Source of the DNA: Hexactinellida sp. DTS-2022
Taxonomy: Eukaryota; Porifera; Hexactinellida
DNA length: 64,000 nt
Assembly (NCBI GenBank): GCA_028753945.1
Contig: JAPNXP010000002.1
Location: 10,788,001 to 10,852,000, forward strand
Reading direction: 5' to 3'
In this document: positions 47,365-58,128 of the stretch, piece after piece
How the letters are laid out: each line of letters opens with the position of its first letter
Numbering within the stretch: the stretch's first letter is position 1
The notes under the pieces: model-generated
Told to the model about the DNA's origin: nothing
Databases searched by the model: none
The model's input: only the letters and a program-made list of their open reading frames with translations
Program-made: the position numbers and the translations under genes

Positions 47365-47700
47365 ATGTCTAAAGTATTAATGAATTAATGACTAACTAAT
47401 TACTTTACCATAAAAGTTATAGAACATCCCTATTTAAAATACTAAAATTACAGTACAAATTAATCTTATTAAAGATTTATTACGTGAGAACTCCACGTGA
47501 CTTGGGGTTAAAGATATAAATAGATTTGACCCAACATTCACTTTCTGTTTTAGAGTGTTTAACCTAAGTTGAAATAACCAATAATTGGTGCCAGAATGGT
47601 CTCAATTAAAAAATACCAAACCAATAAAAAAATATAATCATTACTTACTAGGTTTAGTGAGTTGTAAAGCCTCTGCAGCCGTTAACTTGAGGTGCGTAGG
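47365..47700. other. Unassigned stretch
   Basis: AT-rich, no motif. The open frames at 47585-47874 run into the TG repeats and are not genes. Confidence 0.5.
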
Positions 47701-47995
47701 GTCCGATCTTTCGCAACGCGACCGAGACCGAAAGGCTCGTATATTAAAAGAGGAATTGTTGTTTGTTGGTGTGTGTGCGTTTGTGTGTGTGTGTGCGTGT
47801 GTGTGTGTGTTTGTCCAGAATTGATTGGAAAGACTACGAGTCCCAGAAAACTTCAAATTTGTATACAGGGGTAATTTTGTACTGCGACAACGATCTATTG
47901 GTTTTTGAAGAGAGATATTCACATTTGAAGGTGAATAAATATGTTGGCCAATTAAATTCGAGGGTTTGTTATTATGGATTAGCAGATTTCATCTA
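47701..47995 (+). repeat. Family C module: hairpin core plus TG-rich part
   Basis: Hairpin core TTTCGCAACGCGACC, then GAGACCGAAAGGCTCGTATA and TTAAAAGAGGAATTGTTG. A (TG)n tract at about 47768-47812 follows, then TTGTCCAGAATTGATTGG, ACTACGAGTCCCAGAAAAC and a shared tail to about 47995. Confidence 0.8.
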
Positions 47996-48189
47996 TTAGT
48001 ATAAATAGATTGTGCATGATAGAAATATTTTCTGAGGCTCCAATTTGATTGATTGAAAATTAATTTATTTAACCAATCAATCATTTGTCTATCCTATTGC
48101 CTGTTTTTCTTTTAGTATTATTTTGATTCGAGCTTTCTTATCGTGCAACTGAAATTTATTGAGCTATTATAACTAGTTATTAATGTGAT

Positions 48190-48530
48190 TGCTTTTTGGG
48201 GAGGGAAAGTCCCCGAAGCGGCCGTTAATTGTATCGCGTAGTGCCTAATACGAACGAACAAAAGTTGAAAAGCGACTTTTGTGTTGAGTGATCCGTCGCG
48301 AAGCGACCGAGACCGAAGGGCTCGTATATTAAAAGCGGAATTGTTGTCTGTGTGTGTGTTTGTATGTTTGTCCAGAATTGATTGAAAGACTACGAGTCCA
48401 GAAAGCTGGAAGTTTATATCCTATGGTAATTTTGTCCTGCGACAACGTTATATTGATTTTTGAAACAAAATAACGGGAGGAGACAAAATTAAGGCACTTA
48501 TTTGGGAATAACACTTTCAGTTCTTATCCG
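48190..48530 (+). repeat. Family C module, fullest copy
   Basis: Hairpins in order: GTCCCCGAAGCGGCC (48212), AAAGTTGAAAAGCGACTTTT, GTCGCGAAGCGAC (48295-48307) and GAGACCGAAGGGCTC. Then comes TATATTAAAAGCGGAATTG, a TG-rich tract, GTCCAGAATTGATTG and ACTACGAGTCC. Class unresolved. Sub-terminal GC hairpins bring Helitrons to mind, but I could not identify TC and CTRR ends. Confidence 0.75.
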
Positions 48531-49974
48531 AATCACCCACAATGCTAGATGGCAAGACAACATGAAATGAGACACACGTGTTCCGATTTATGGGTTCATG
48601 ACGTCACGTGGGAATTTATTATTATTATTATTATTATTATTATCATTATTACTTTAACGCTACCTACGAGTACTATTTTGCCAATTGCTGCAAAATCACA
48701 AAAAAATTAAATTTCGTCTATTGACGCTTGATTAAGCCCCCAAGGATATGCAAAGGTCAAACCTACAATATCTCGACTAATTTGACCTCTAAGTACGATA
48801 TTTGGGTGCTGAGTGTACTTTTTCAGTGGTTCAGCACTTTCAGATGGATTGTTTGCCGTAACTGACATGATTTTTGGTGATTTTCCTTGAATATACCTGG
48901 TCCATTAGATAGTCTTTGGTAAAACACCAAAATTGAGAAAAAATCATATAGAAAGAGAAAATTCGCAAAGTTAGGGCACATTATCTATCCTTGGGGTCCT
49001 ATTTCTAACACACCCCATGCCCATATATGGAGGTGTCATGTGACCATCACAAACCATCGATCATGAAAATGAGAGTTGTGCAAGAACTTAGCTCTAACTT
49101 GCCAACACTATCAGAAATCGTTTTCGAGGAATATGAACTGCTTCAATTATCTTCAAACCATTTTCTGTCAGAATTATTGAAGGTTGTGCAACTATTGTGT
49201 CCTTCTAAACCCTCTTCTCCCAAAAAATATTTTCTAATACCGGCTGTGGAAAAAGCTAGAGAACTCCGTGATTATTTATCATACCAACTTGAAATTTCTG
49301 GGAGATGTAGTTTATATATATACCTAACGTTCTGAGAGTTTCCTTACTTTTTTCTGATTTCGCAAAGTTGTATGGCCATATTTCTCAAAAATAGGGAAAT
49401 TCCATCGAAAAATTGTCCTAATCTTTGAATTCCTAATAAATAATATAAATTTAGATAATATTGGTGATTTTCTCCTATACGCAAGTTGAATGCCTATTTA
49501 TTTGACGAGTTATGAAGTGAAAACAAAGTGTTTCAAGTTATCATGTTTTTCTACTATATATATCTATGGCTTATATTACATAGCAACGCTATATATGTTT
49601 TGATTGAATATAGGCAAGTTTACGAATGAAATCAATGATGTTAGTTATTTTTCATATACTATACAGTAAGGCAAAGGAACTGATATATTTGACATCGTAA
49701 AAGGTATTGATTTACCCATTACGTCACAGTCATGAGAAGTCGTAGGTAGCGTTAAATTCTTTGCACATATTCACATATTAAATTCACTGCACATATTGAG
49801 GTTTGGTTATTACCTGCTAGCTCCACCTGCATGTATACAGTTTAGTTAGTTCTATTAGTGATTTATTAATGGCATACAGAAGTGCATAAGTTTAGATATT
49901 TAGATATGAATAAGTGTTTATGTAAATTCCAATTTGAACTAGATAAATCTTTTCTCTATTCTGTTTACCTCTCG
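48531..49974. other. Largely unassigned; contains (ATT)n and reversed repeat E4
   Basis: (ATT)n at about 48616-48645. Family E text in reverse at 48990-49100 (CCATATATGGAGGTGTC ... GAACTTAGCTCTAAC). The 102-codon frame at 49027-49335 (+) overlaps this repeat and has no motif, so it is not called. Confidence 0.45.
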
Positions 49975-50130
49975 ATGGGTAAGGCCGCGAAGCTGCCGTT
50001 ATTTGCATTACATAGTGTCTACCACGAACGAACAAAGGTTGCGAAGCAGCCTTTGTGAGAGAGTGATCCGTCGCGAAGCGATCGAGACCGAAGGGCTCGT
50101 ACTATTAAAACACAAGCCTGTGTATGTGTA
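49975..50130 (+). repeat. Family C hairpin core, three GCGAAGC loops
   Basis: GGCCGCGAAGCTGCC (loop at 49987-49993), GGTTGCGAAGCAGCC (50041-50047) and GTCGCGAAGCGATC (50073-50079), then GAGACCGAAGGGCTCGTA. The downstream TG-rich part is replaced by a different sequence after TATTAAAACA. Confidence 0.85.
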
Positions 50131-50261
50131 TATGTTGCATTCCAAACGCGTTTCCAGTCGAAACGCGTTTCGACTAGTCCAAATGCGTTTCCAATCTTAT
50201 TTATTTATCGTGGGTATTTATTAAGTCAACTGTAAATAGAGTAAATATCTAATTAGCTTAA

Positions 50262-50740
50262 CTGTAGAATGCCTAACTGATACACGTTGTAACAGGAGGA
50301 AAACAGGTCTATCAAATAATTCAAATTTCAAGAAAATTTGGATTTAGACATTGTTTTGTACTCTATATCGATTTCATTCAAAAAATGAAAATTTTCAGAA
50401 ATTGTTATGATACGTAGCATAAAGGTGAACTGCTCCACTTTCCTGCCACTTGCTTTTGTATATTCTAAATCTTATAATTTCAACCGTAGAAATACCCGAA
50501 AGAAGATATTCGACAAAATAATATCTCTTTTAGTATATTTGGTTTGGCTAATAGAGAGTTGTGATAGATATAACTCAAATATTGGTATTTCTTCGTAATC
50601 CATGGTTCATCAAAGACAGATTTGTCGATTTTTAAAAAAGTTGCAACCTTTGTTTACTAATCGGATTTGTCCAATTTTGGGATCTGATAACTATTAAGAT
50701 AGTCGTATTTGTTCTAGTTTAGAAACAAAGGATTACTTAC
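50262..50740 (+). mobile_element. Family B MITE copy B2, right end lost
   Basis: TTAA (50258-50261) then CTGTAGAATGCC. It aligns with the left two-thirds of B1 (ACACGTTGTAACAGGAGG, GACATTGTTTTGTACTC, GGATTACTTACATGTTAA). Family B text ends around 50740 and the right terminal repeat is missing. Confidence 0.8.
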
Positions 50741-51023
50741 ATGTTAAGTAAGTACTTAACTACTTAGTGAACACGTTCCCTGGTTTCATCTGTCTTGGTT
50801 TAGCTAGGTATTTTATATTCTAATTCTAGCTTACATTGACTATAGCACAACCTAAACCATTTATCCTGCAAAATTTTTAAGTGCTAAAATCCTGATGTTT
50901 CATAAAAATGTTCTAAATGATAATATTGAATGAATTCATACGTACCCAAATTCTCGATTTGAGATATATCGATGTGGCAGTATCTGGAATTTGAATGACC
51001 GACAATATATTGTTGACAAAGTA
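50741..51023. other. Unassigned stretch
   Basis: GTTAAGTAAGTACTTAACTAC at 50743-50763 is a short palindrome. Nothing else seen. Confidence 0.45.
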
Positions 51024-51456
51024 CAGTAGAACCTCCCAGAACCGGGCACCTCCTTAAACCGGGCAACATTTTTGTATAATTTCAAAATTAATTCGCCTTT
51101 TTTCTGGGAATTAGCCCAAAAAGATAGTTTATCTTTGCAGATTTGTACGTCAAACAAGTTACAAAATGTAGAACCACCCGTATCTGGGCGGTAAATATTG
51201 GTTTGGATTTGGCCATATGGTAATCTCGCTACTTTATATACGATTCATATTCGAAATTTAGGAACTCTTTGGGTGAACTTATACCAAGATTGGATATCGG
51301 AGGTGCGTATCAGGTCAGACAAAAGGTATTGAGACATCAGAACATGAACACTAGTTGATTATACAATAGAAATTATGATTATTTCCGAGTTTCGGGCAAA
51401 TTCTAAGACCCGGGCACCCTCCAGACGAGGCTGCCCGGTTTGGGGAGGTTCTACTG
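51024..51456. mobile_element. Tigger-like MITE (CAGTAGAACCTCCCAGAACC), 433 bp
   Basis: Ends CAGTAGAACCTCCCAGAACC and GGTTTGGGGAGGTTCTACTG are inverted repeats. TA on the left; CA on the right, a mutated TA. CCGGGCA motifs recur inside both ends. No coding. Confidence 0.9.
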
Positions 51457-51676
51457 CACATGTATATGCATTCCATCATGTTTTTAGTTTAGAATAAAAA
51501 TATATCCAAGAGTTAGAGAAAAGTTTGATGGGCTTGAAAGCATATTTCAAGCACCAATAATTTTTCATAAATTATTAGATTTAGAATTTCTCACTTTTAC
51601 ATTGCTACTTTCTTTAGTTTAGTTATTTTTTCACATTTGTTCAAGTGGGTACCAAACAAAAACAAGATGGTGGCTA

Positions 51677-52476
51677 CAGGGATGGATTCACCGGGGGGGT
51701 CAGGGGGGTTGCACCCCCCCCAAAATGGCTCAGGGGGAGTTCGAACCCCCCCAGTGGCGTTTCCAGGGGGGGATTTGGGTGTTCAAACACCCCCCTCATA
51801 ACTGGTTTCCAAAAGGGATATGTTGTTATTTATAATACCTAAACATCTAAACGTCTTTGGTTAGTTTGGTACAACTGCACAATATTACACTCCTCCTACT
51901 ATGTGACAAGAATAGCTGTACATCGATGTTTGAGCGTCTAAGATTCAAAAAAAAATCTGGGGGGGTTCCCCCCAGATCACCCCTTACCGTTGCTCGCTTC
52001 GTTCGCTCCAGAGCACCCCCCTCACGATAATCCTGGATACGCCACTTCCCGCCACCAAGAATATGATAATATAATCCCAAAGTATATCTAGGGACTGGCA
52101 CAATTCCCGAGATTGGTTGAGAGAAATATATGAGAGTTCTCTTCCCAATCTTTTCTGTTAGTACTTTTGGGAACGTTATATATCAAATATCCGGAAAAAT
52201 CGTTAACTGTTGATTCATTGTGATTGTTGGTTGACTGATAGTTTAATTCAATCATTATTAATTTACAGTTTTGTATGAATTTAGAATAGATTTTTGACGT
52301 ATATTAAATATATTTCAACTTTCTTGAAAGTTGCTTTCTCAAGTGCAGTTCTTAAAAAAAGAACGTCCAAAAACTGGCACATTTGACTCGCTGGCGCTTC
52401 CTACGGCGTCCGCAATTCTAATGCCCAACTCTGGGCTTGGCACCCCCCCAGATATTTTGTGCTGGATCCATCCCTG
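51677..52476. mobile_element. hAT-type element (CAGGGATGGATTC), 800 bp, non-autonomous
   Basis: Ends CAGGGATGGATTC and GGATCCATCCCTG are flanked by a perfect 8-bp duplication, GGTGGCTA (51669-51676 and 52477-52484). Related ends occur at 5844-6048. It carries an inner inverted pair, CAGTGGCGTTTCCAGG (about 51751) and CCTGGATACGCCACT (about 52033-52047), probably another hAT MITE inserted inside. No transposase. Confidence 0.92.
51751..52047. mobile_element. Inner hAT-like MITE (CAGTGGCGTTTCCAGG)
   Basis: Inverted ends lie inside the 800-bp element. The target duplication is not clear because the left flank is a C run. The interior has CTCGCTTCGTTCGCTCCAGAG. Boundary uncertain by a few bases. 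Confidence 0.6.
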
Positions 52477-52574
52477 GGTGGCTAAGTATATACCTGTTGT
52501 TGGATAATGATAATAACCAATTAATCGGTTATGATACATTATAAATATTTGACAATCGGTTATTTAATATATAG

Positions 52575-53606
52575 CAGGCGCGGCGCCAGAGGGGCGGCAG
52601 GGGGGGCATCCGCCCCCCTAGTATAAATCCTGCCCCCCCTAAGGGGGGGCAGGATTTAGTGTATTCTCAAGTTAAAATTATATGTGATAAATTCGCCCAT
52701 GATAATCCCAAAGCTCATTCCCATGGACACATTTCTAGAGGCTCTATTGTATGAAAATTTTAGCTCGCTCGCTACGCTCGCTCAATTTTCATCAAAAAAC
52801 ATACATAGTATTATTATTGTATATTTCGTATAGCTATAGTAGCATCGCCGCACCCAAAAGTAGCTAATAAAAATTTATTAACAGTATTTGTGATAATATT
52901 TTCTTCAAAAATAACATCATTTGTAATCAGGGTTGCCAATCCAATCCAATCGAGAAGATTATCGATTGCCGATTGCTGCATTTTTCATTGATTGGATTGT
53001 CGATTGGATTGCTTCGATTTTTATCGATTGTGTTGTCGATTAGATTGCTGCATTTTTCATCGATTGGATTGTCGATTGGATTGCTTCCATTGTTATCGAT
53101 TGGATTGCAATTGAAGAATTTTTAGTGATTTTTATCGAATGTTTCTTTTTCACCATAAACTATAGTATACATAGTGTTTCACCAAGTAATAACGCTAAAC
53201 AAAAACAATTGAAACAATCCAAAAAACAATCCAATAAATCGAAAAATCGAAAAAACTATCGATGATATTTTGGATTGTCGATTTCGATTGGATTGTTATC
53301 CGAATAATCAATTGGCGAAATTTGGATTGCCGATTGTCAAAAAATGGCTCGATTGGATTGGATTGTCGATTGGATTGGATTGGATTGGCAACCATGTTTC
53401 TAATACAATGCATATCTAGTAAGTGATTTCAAAAAATCACTTGAATTTCTATGTGGTCCAAAATCCCTGGATAGTTTGAAAGTATGACAAGTTCATCATA
53501 ACTCCATTGTTTCAAGATAAATCTGATAGATGGATATGCTGCCCCCCTGAAAAATTGGTTGCCCCCCTGTGCCCCCCCCAGTTCGAAAATCCTGGCGCCG
53601 CGCATG
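52575..53606. mobile_element. hAT-type element (CAGGCGCGGCGCCAG), 1032 bp, with nested MITE
   Basis: Ends CAGGCGCGGCGCCAG and CTGGCGCCGCGCATG are near-perfect inverted repeats flanked by a perfect duplication, ATATATAG (52567-52574 and 53607-53614). Sub-terminal runs GGGGGGCA / TGCCCCCC also pair. A 469-bp MITE sits inside (52928-53396). No transposase. Confidence 0.93.
52928..53396. mobile_element. hAT-like MITE (CAGGGTTGCCAATCC), nested, 469 bp
   Basis: Ends CAGGGTTGCCAATCCAATCC and GGATTGGATTGGCAACCATG. Flanks TTTGTAAT (52920-52927) and TTTCTAAT (53397-53404) match at 7 of 8. The interior is built of irregular GATTGGATTGTCGATTG units, giving a strongly self-complementary element. It inserted into the 1032-bp element. 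Confidence 0.9.
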
Positions 53607-53661
53607 ATATATAGTAATCGTTTAATAACGATTGATTTGAATTGAATTATTCAAATATAGT

Positions 53662-53827
53662 CAGGGTCGGCGGAAGCTCGTGAGAGGTGGGGCATCCTTT
53701 TAAGAGGTGGGGCGGCCTTGTATAACAGTATCGAAAACCACGCCGGCAAAATTTCAAAGTAATAAAAGAATCACAGAAAAAGTGGGGCCGACCAGGCCGC
53801 CCCAACTGTCCCTCTTCCGCCGGCCCT
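53662..53827. mobile_element. hAT-like MITE (CAGGGTCGGCGGAAG), 166 bp
   Basis: Ends CAGGGTCGGCGGAAG and CTTCCGCCGGCCCT. Flanks AATATAGT and TATATAGT match at 7 of 8. Interior has GTGGGGC motifs in both orientations. Non-coding. Confidence 0.8.
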
Positions 53828-53835
53828 TATATAGT

Positions 53836-55337
53836 AGAATAATATATTGTAACTAGATACCTGAAAACGTTTATACGTATGTTAAATAATCTAATTGAAT
53901 CTAATGCCTCTGTTAATGACAATATTGTTTCAGCTCCACACGGAGTCTATCTGAGGATGCGGACGGGCGGCATCTCATTACCATATTCTCATTATTTGAT
54001 GACGACATAGTTAATAATTATCCGAGCAATAATTCTATTTTGTGAGTTCTTATTGATAAAATATGCAATCGTTGGGTAGAATGCTTGTTATAGTTTCTGA
54101 ATTTTGTTACAAGCTAATTATTACTAATTAAGAGTGTGTCCTCCAATAAAATTGGCAAGGTACAGTGGCCTTACTTGAAATGTAGTTGTAATAATGGAAA
54201 ATCCAAAATTGCAGCCAAGGCCGACGCATTTTTCCTTTGGTGGCACTATATTTTGGTGGTGGCTTATTGATAGTGCCTCCAAAGGAACATGCTGTCGGCA
54301 CAGGCTGCAATTTTGGATTTTTTTTTCGCCATGTCATCATCACTATGAAGGTGTTAAATTATTTCAAAAAGGTGTTTCAGAAGGCATCGACCCTTAGAGT
54401 GGTGGAAGTTTCCATTTAGTTCACTTCATTTTAGAGATATTCAAATTTGAGTAGAATATAATAGCTGATGACTCGGCATTTTTTATGTGAGTGTTGGGTC
54501 ATCACCCAACATCAACTAACCCATTTTAAATATCGAATTAACAAAATTGTAAAACACATCTTTTTGACGATGTCATCATCACCTTAAGGTGTCACTATCC
54601 ACTGATTAGGTAGTACGTGCCATAAGGACCAATTGATAAATTGGAAGTTTGTTTCTATCTTGTATCATCTCTGAGATAAATGTAATTTAGATAATTATAA
54701 TTTTACTCTATTAGTACAGCAAAATAAACTAAGTTCAATTATTTGCAATAATAATTAATTAATTAGAATTAAATATGTCATGTATCCATTGTGCAGGAAT
54801 ATTCTACCCAGAAATAAATATAATCACATAATTTGTCGTTGTTATGAAATATATAATCTTAGTTTTCAATTAGAAAATAGAAGCCTACTCGATCTCTCAA
54901 GTTGAATCAATATAATTATAACGAGTTGAAACAATAGTATTAGATTTAACACACTCAATTGAACTGAAGTGTTAGTAAACGAAGGAAACTTGTAACTCAA
55001 ATGTGGCACAAACGAAACCCAAATTAAAAATTCGTGCACTGTGAAAAGGTGTAAATTTAATTCTCTACCGAATGCATATAAATTAAATATTCGCGCGCAC
55101 TATTTATTGTTCCTTTTCTAACATTAAACAGGTTTAAAAATGTGTCCAAAAAAATGTGGTAAATCGTGACCCCAGGTGCACATCTGTAACCCATGAGACA
55201 CATATCCTGGAAATTTGGCCTCTTAGTAAATAAAACTCTGTTCTGTGGAGAGGCTACGGATAAAAATATACCAAGGCAGTGATTCCAATACTGGGCCACT
55301 ATACTATAGTATAGTCGGAACAGTAATAATGACAATA
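53836..55337. other. Unassigned stretch containing a strong hairpin
   Basis: Apart from the hairpin at 54200-54319, AT-rich text without genes. A minus frame at 55057-55449 crosses into the next MITE and is not a gene. Confidence 0.5.
54200..54319. repeat. Hairpin, ~50-bp arms, short loop
   Basis: AATCCAAAATTGCAGCC ... TCCTTTGGTGGCACTA (54200-54249) pairs with TAGTGCCTCCAAAGGA ... GGCTGCAATTTTGGATT (54271-54319). The loop is about 20 bp and GT-rich. It could form a pre-miRNA-like transcript or be a tiny foldback MITE. Confidence 0.85.
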
Positions 55338-55841
55338 CATTTGAACCCCGCTTATCGGGGCACGCGTATCCGAACAACCCTCGTTCGGGGCATTCGGTTG
55401 GGAATTTGCTTTTTCCGATTAAAAATAACCCCGCGTATCGGGGCGCCATTCACTTATCGGGGCACTCCACCGAAGAATATTTCCCTTGCGAAACATTTTT
55501 TTTTTTTGAGCAGCTTAGTATTCTTTGTAATGGCCGCTAAGCGTCACCCCCTCACGCTAGAGACACGTGCTGAGGTAATTGGGGGAGTTTTTCAAAAAAG
55601 AAATTCCGTGAATATCATAGATTTGTGACTCCTAGTGTAGGTAAAGTATAATGTGAAATTGTAATGTGTAGTACTGTTTAAATATTAGCCTTAACTCTAG
55701 GTTTTGACTATATGTGTATGATTTGTTGCGTATTTGCTAACTTAATTGTTTTAAACAAACATATTGGTGTTCTCTTAGAATCCCGCATATAGGGACGCTG
55801 AGCCCTTGGACGGAGGTGCCCCGATACTTGGGGTTCCACTG
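55338..55841 (+). mobile_element. Tigger-like MITE with pogo ORF stub, copy T3, 504 bp
   Basis: Left end CATTTGAACCCCGCTTATCG (mutated CAGTGG) and right end CTTGGGGTTCCACTG with TA flanks (55336-55337 and 55842-55843). Highly similar to T2 throughout, including the ORF stub. Confidence 0.92.
55530..55628 (+). pseudogene. Stub of pogo/Tigger transposase N terminus, copy 2
   Basis: Same 32-codon ORF as at 47033-47131, MAAKRHPLTLETRAEVIGG ... IIDL, same stop. The start of a CENP-B-like helix-turn-helix only. There is no catalytic domain. Confidence 0.8.
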
Positions 55842-55843
55842 TA

Positions 55844-56711
55844 GTATAGAACAAAATAATTTTCAAAAATCACATATTTCTGAGGTAGATTTATATCCAA
55901 TCATGAACTTTGGAGAGTTTAACAATGAATTACAATGTTTAGCTTGATTATATACACGTTGTCCCCAAAGATATTGTGGAAACATCGTAAATATGTACTA
56001 TATTCAAGACATTTGGGTGAACTCAATCATATTTTGAAAATTTATTGACCTAAAATGAAATATTTCCTGAATTATTTCAAATAGAACCTATCCTTTAGGA
56101 GACAGGACGTCGCCATACGAGATCTTTCCAAAACCGTTGAGTTTTGTTTCTACCTACTATATTGACAAATATACATCGTACCAAAAGTTTTAAATGTACT
56201 TTTGAGATAAATGCTTTTGGAAAATTGTAACGAAGAATTTCAGGTAATAAACGTAACATCGGATATTCTACTATTCACTTACAATTGAATTTGAAGTTAC
56301 TTCCTGTAAATGGTAGTGTTTAATGGACTATGCATAGTATCGATAATTATTTCGCACCTAATCGGGAAATCTTCCTCCTCCACTTACATCTCCACTACCA
56401 CCATCGCCACCTACTCTTCCGCCACCGCCACATCCTCTCCCGCCACCGCCGCCACACCACCTCCAGTACAGAATAATTATTTCCTCACCCATTTCCAAGT
56501 TAGGAAATAACTTGCCCCCACCAGAAGGAGGAATGAGATGAGGAGTTACGGTCCTCTGGGGGTTGGGGCGGGGCCATTGTCCTTGCCATCCTCGAATAAT
56601 AATAAAAATTTCAGAATTTTTTTTTTCCCAATTTACTATATGCAGTGATTCTGCACCCATCGATTTTCGAAATTATAAGATATTTGATAAATTAGCTTCC
56701 AAGTGTTATTA
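55844..56711. other. Unassigned stretch with (CCACCG)n-like tract
   Basis: A CCACC/CCGCCA-rich pyrimidine tract at about 56383-56465 keeps frames open on both strands (56310-56510 and 56358-56660) and makes spurious Gly- or Ser/Thr-rich ORFs. No gene. Confidence 0.55.
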
Positions 56712-56866
56712 CACTGGATGCCGGTTGATAGCACATCGTCGGGAGCTGCACTTGATGTGCTTATAACCGGCATGTTCTGATAACCGACATAAAACCGTTT
56801 CCCAACATAGTGTTCTTTTATCCGATATGTTTTTATAACCGGTGTGCCTATATCCGCCATCCACTG
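56712..56866. mobile_element. Small TA-flanked MITE (CACTGGATGCCGGTT), 155 bp
   Basis: Left end CACTGGATGCCGGTTGATAG and right end CTATATCCGCCATCCACTG with TA flanks. Repeated (T)ATAACCGG motifs inside. Resembles short Tigger-like elements. Confidence 0.7.
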
Positions 56867-56868
56867 TA

Positions 56869-57445
56869 TAGCCTAACAAGTATGCTGAATCCGAATTTCA
56901 CATTTACAAATTTATAATATGAATGTTTATTGTTGTAGTTTATAAAATAGAGAAAAAAACTAATATTACACATTATAATAGTGAATTAAATATAACTAAT
57001 CCTTTTTAATTCTTTCTAAAATGGTCTTGATATACCTTTCCTACTTAAATTTCTGGATTCTTCTTTCCATCTCAATCCGTTCCAGTTCCAGCTGTACTTC
57101 TAGATTGGGTTTCTATATAGTACGCACTAAGAGCCCGCCAGCTAGTACAGATAGAATACCGCCCCCAAACAACACAAAGTGTCTCCCGTATGACATTCCT
57201 ACCGGCATTGTTGTCACTTAGGAAAAGGTTTCTTGTATACCCGGGTAATTTCCGCTCTATTCCTCTCTTTCTCTTCACGTAGTGCGGTTTTGAAGGATGT
57301 CTCTTTATCAATTCGGGCTTTTATGAAAAATAATTAGATTCCAACTCCAAATAGGAAGCAGTGTATAAGGTCTTAACACGCAGGAGTTCTTATCCCAATT
57401 TCACATAGACGATTATCTATACAGTCTAGCTATACGGATACAGAA
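56869..57445. other. Unassigned stretch
   Basis: Frames at 57021-57221 (+) and 57072-57311 (-) overlap, have no motif and are not called. No repeats recognised. Confidence 0.4.
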
Positions 57446-57745
57446 CAGTGCTCGACAAATTAGGTGGTTTGGTGGCGCTAGCCACCAAAAATCTTATTTA
57501 AGCCACCAAATTTTGCCATTGGTGGCTTAACTAAACTACCATATATTGTGGAATATTTGACCTTGTGTAGATTATATTTTTCGTTGCATCATTTGTTATT
57601 AACGTTAGTGTTGTTTTACGGCATCAGAACTTTGCTAAGTCATAAGTGGTTTGTTAAACCGGCAGTTTTTTATTATTTAGCCACCAGAAAAAGTGAGGTG
57701 GTGGCTTAATTAGCCACCATCAAAATTTCATTTTGTCGAGCACTG
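57446..57745. mobile_element. hAT-type MITE (CAGTGCTCGACAAA), 300 bp
   Basis: Ends CAGTGCTCGACAAAT and ATTTTGTCGAGCACTG. Flanks ATACAGAA (57438-57445) and CTACAGAA (57746-57753) match at 7 of 8. Sub-terminal GCCACCA/TGGTGGC motifs occur in both orientations. Non-coding. Confidence 0.92.
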
Positions 57746-57753
57746 CTACAGAA

Positions 57754-58128
57754 ACAGTGGATACCCGTTATAAAAACTATATTCTGTAAAACGGTTATAT
57801 TTATTTGTAGGGGATAATAACTAACATTCAAACATTCAAACTATAAATAAATTTATCTAAGTAGAATAACCTAACAAAACTATCAAAAGATTACAAGTAT
57901 TTCAATAATGTATTATATAAAGATATAATAAAAATCTACTTTACACATACAAATATACAATAACAAATTGACTAAGAACAATTACATTCGGGGCATATCC
58001 ACAAATCATCTAGTCCATAACAAACTATTAAAACATTGATGTTCCTCAAACATTGGTTATGGTGCCAACCATCTCAAATATCCCAACATAGACATTCGAC
58101 AAATACACTAACATCTTTAGAAACACTA
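57754..58128. other. Non-coding stretch downstream of the Mutator-like relic
   Basis: AT-rich, probably the 3' flank of the minus-strand pseudogene that follows. The plus frame 58036-58269 is its shadow. Confidence 0.5.

Noticed and set aside
47585-47922. Cys/Val-rich and Thr/His-rich open frames on both strands
   Set aside because: They come from the (TG)n tract inside the family C repeat and have no start context or motif.
49027-49335. 102-codon open frame with a plausible-looking helical peptide
   Set aside because: Overlaps reversed family E repeat text and shows no recognised domain.
56310-56660. Gly-rich minus-strand and Ser/Thr-rich plus-strand open frames
   Set aside because: Both are produced by the CCACC/CCGCCA tract and overlap fully. 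No real protein signature.
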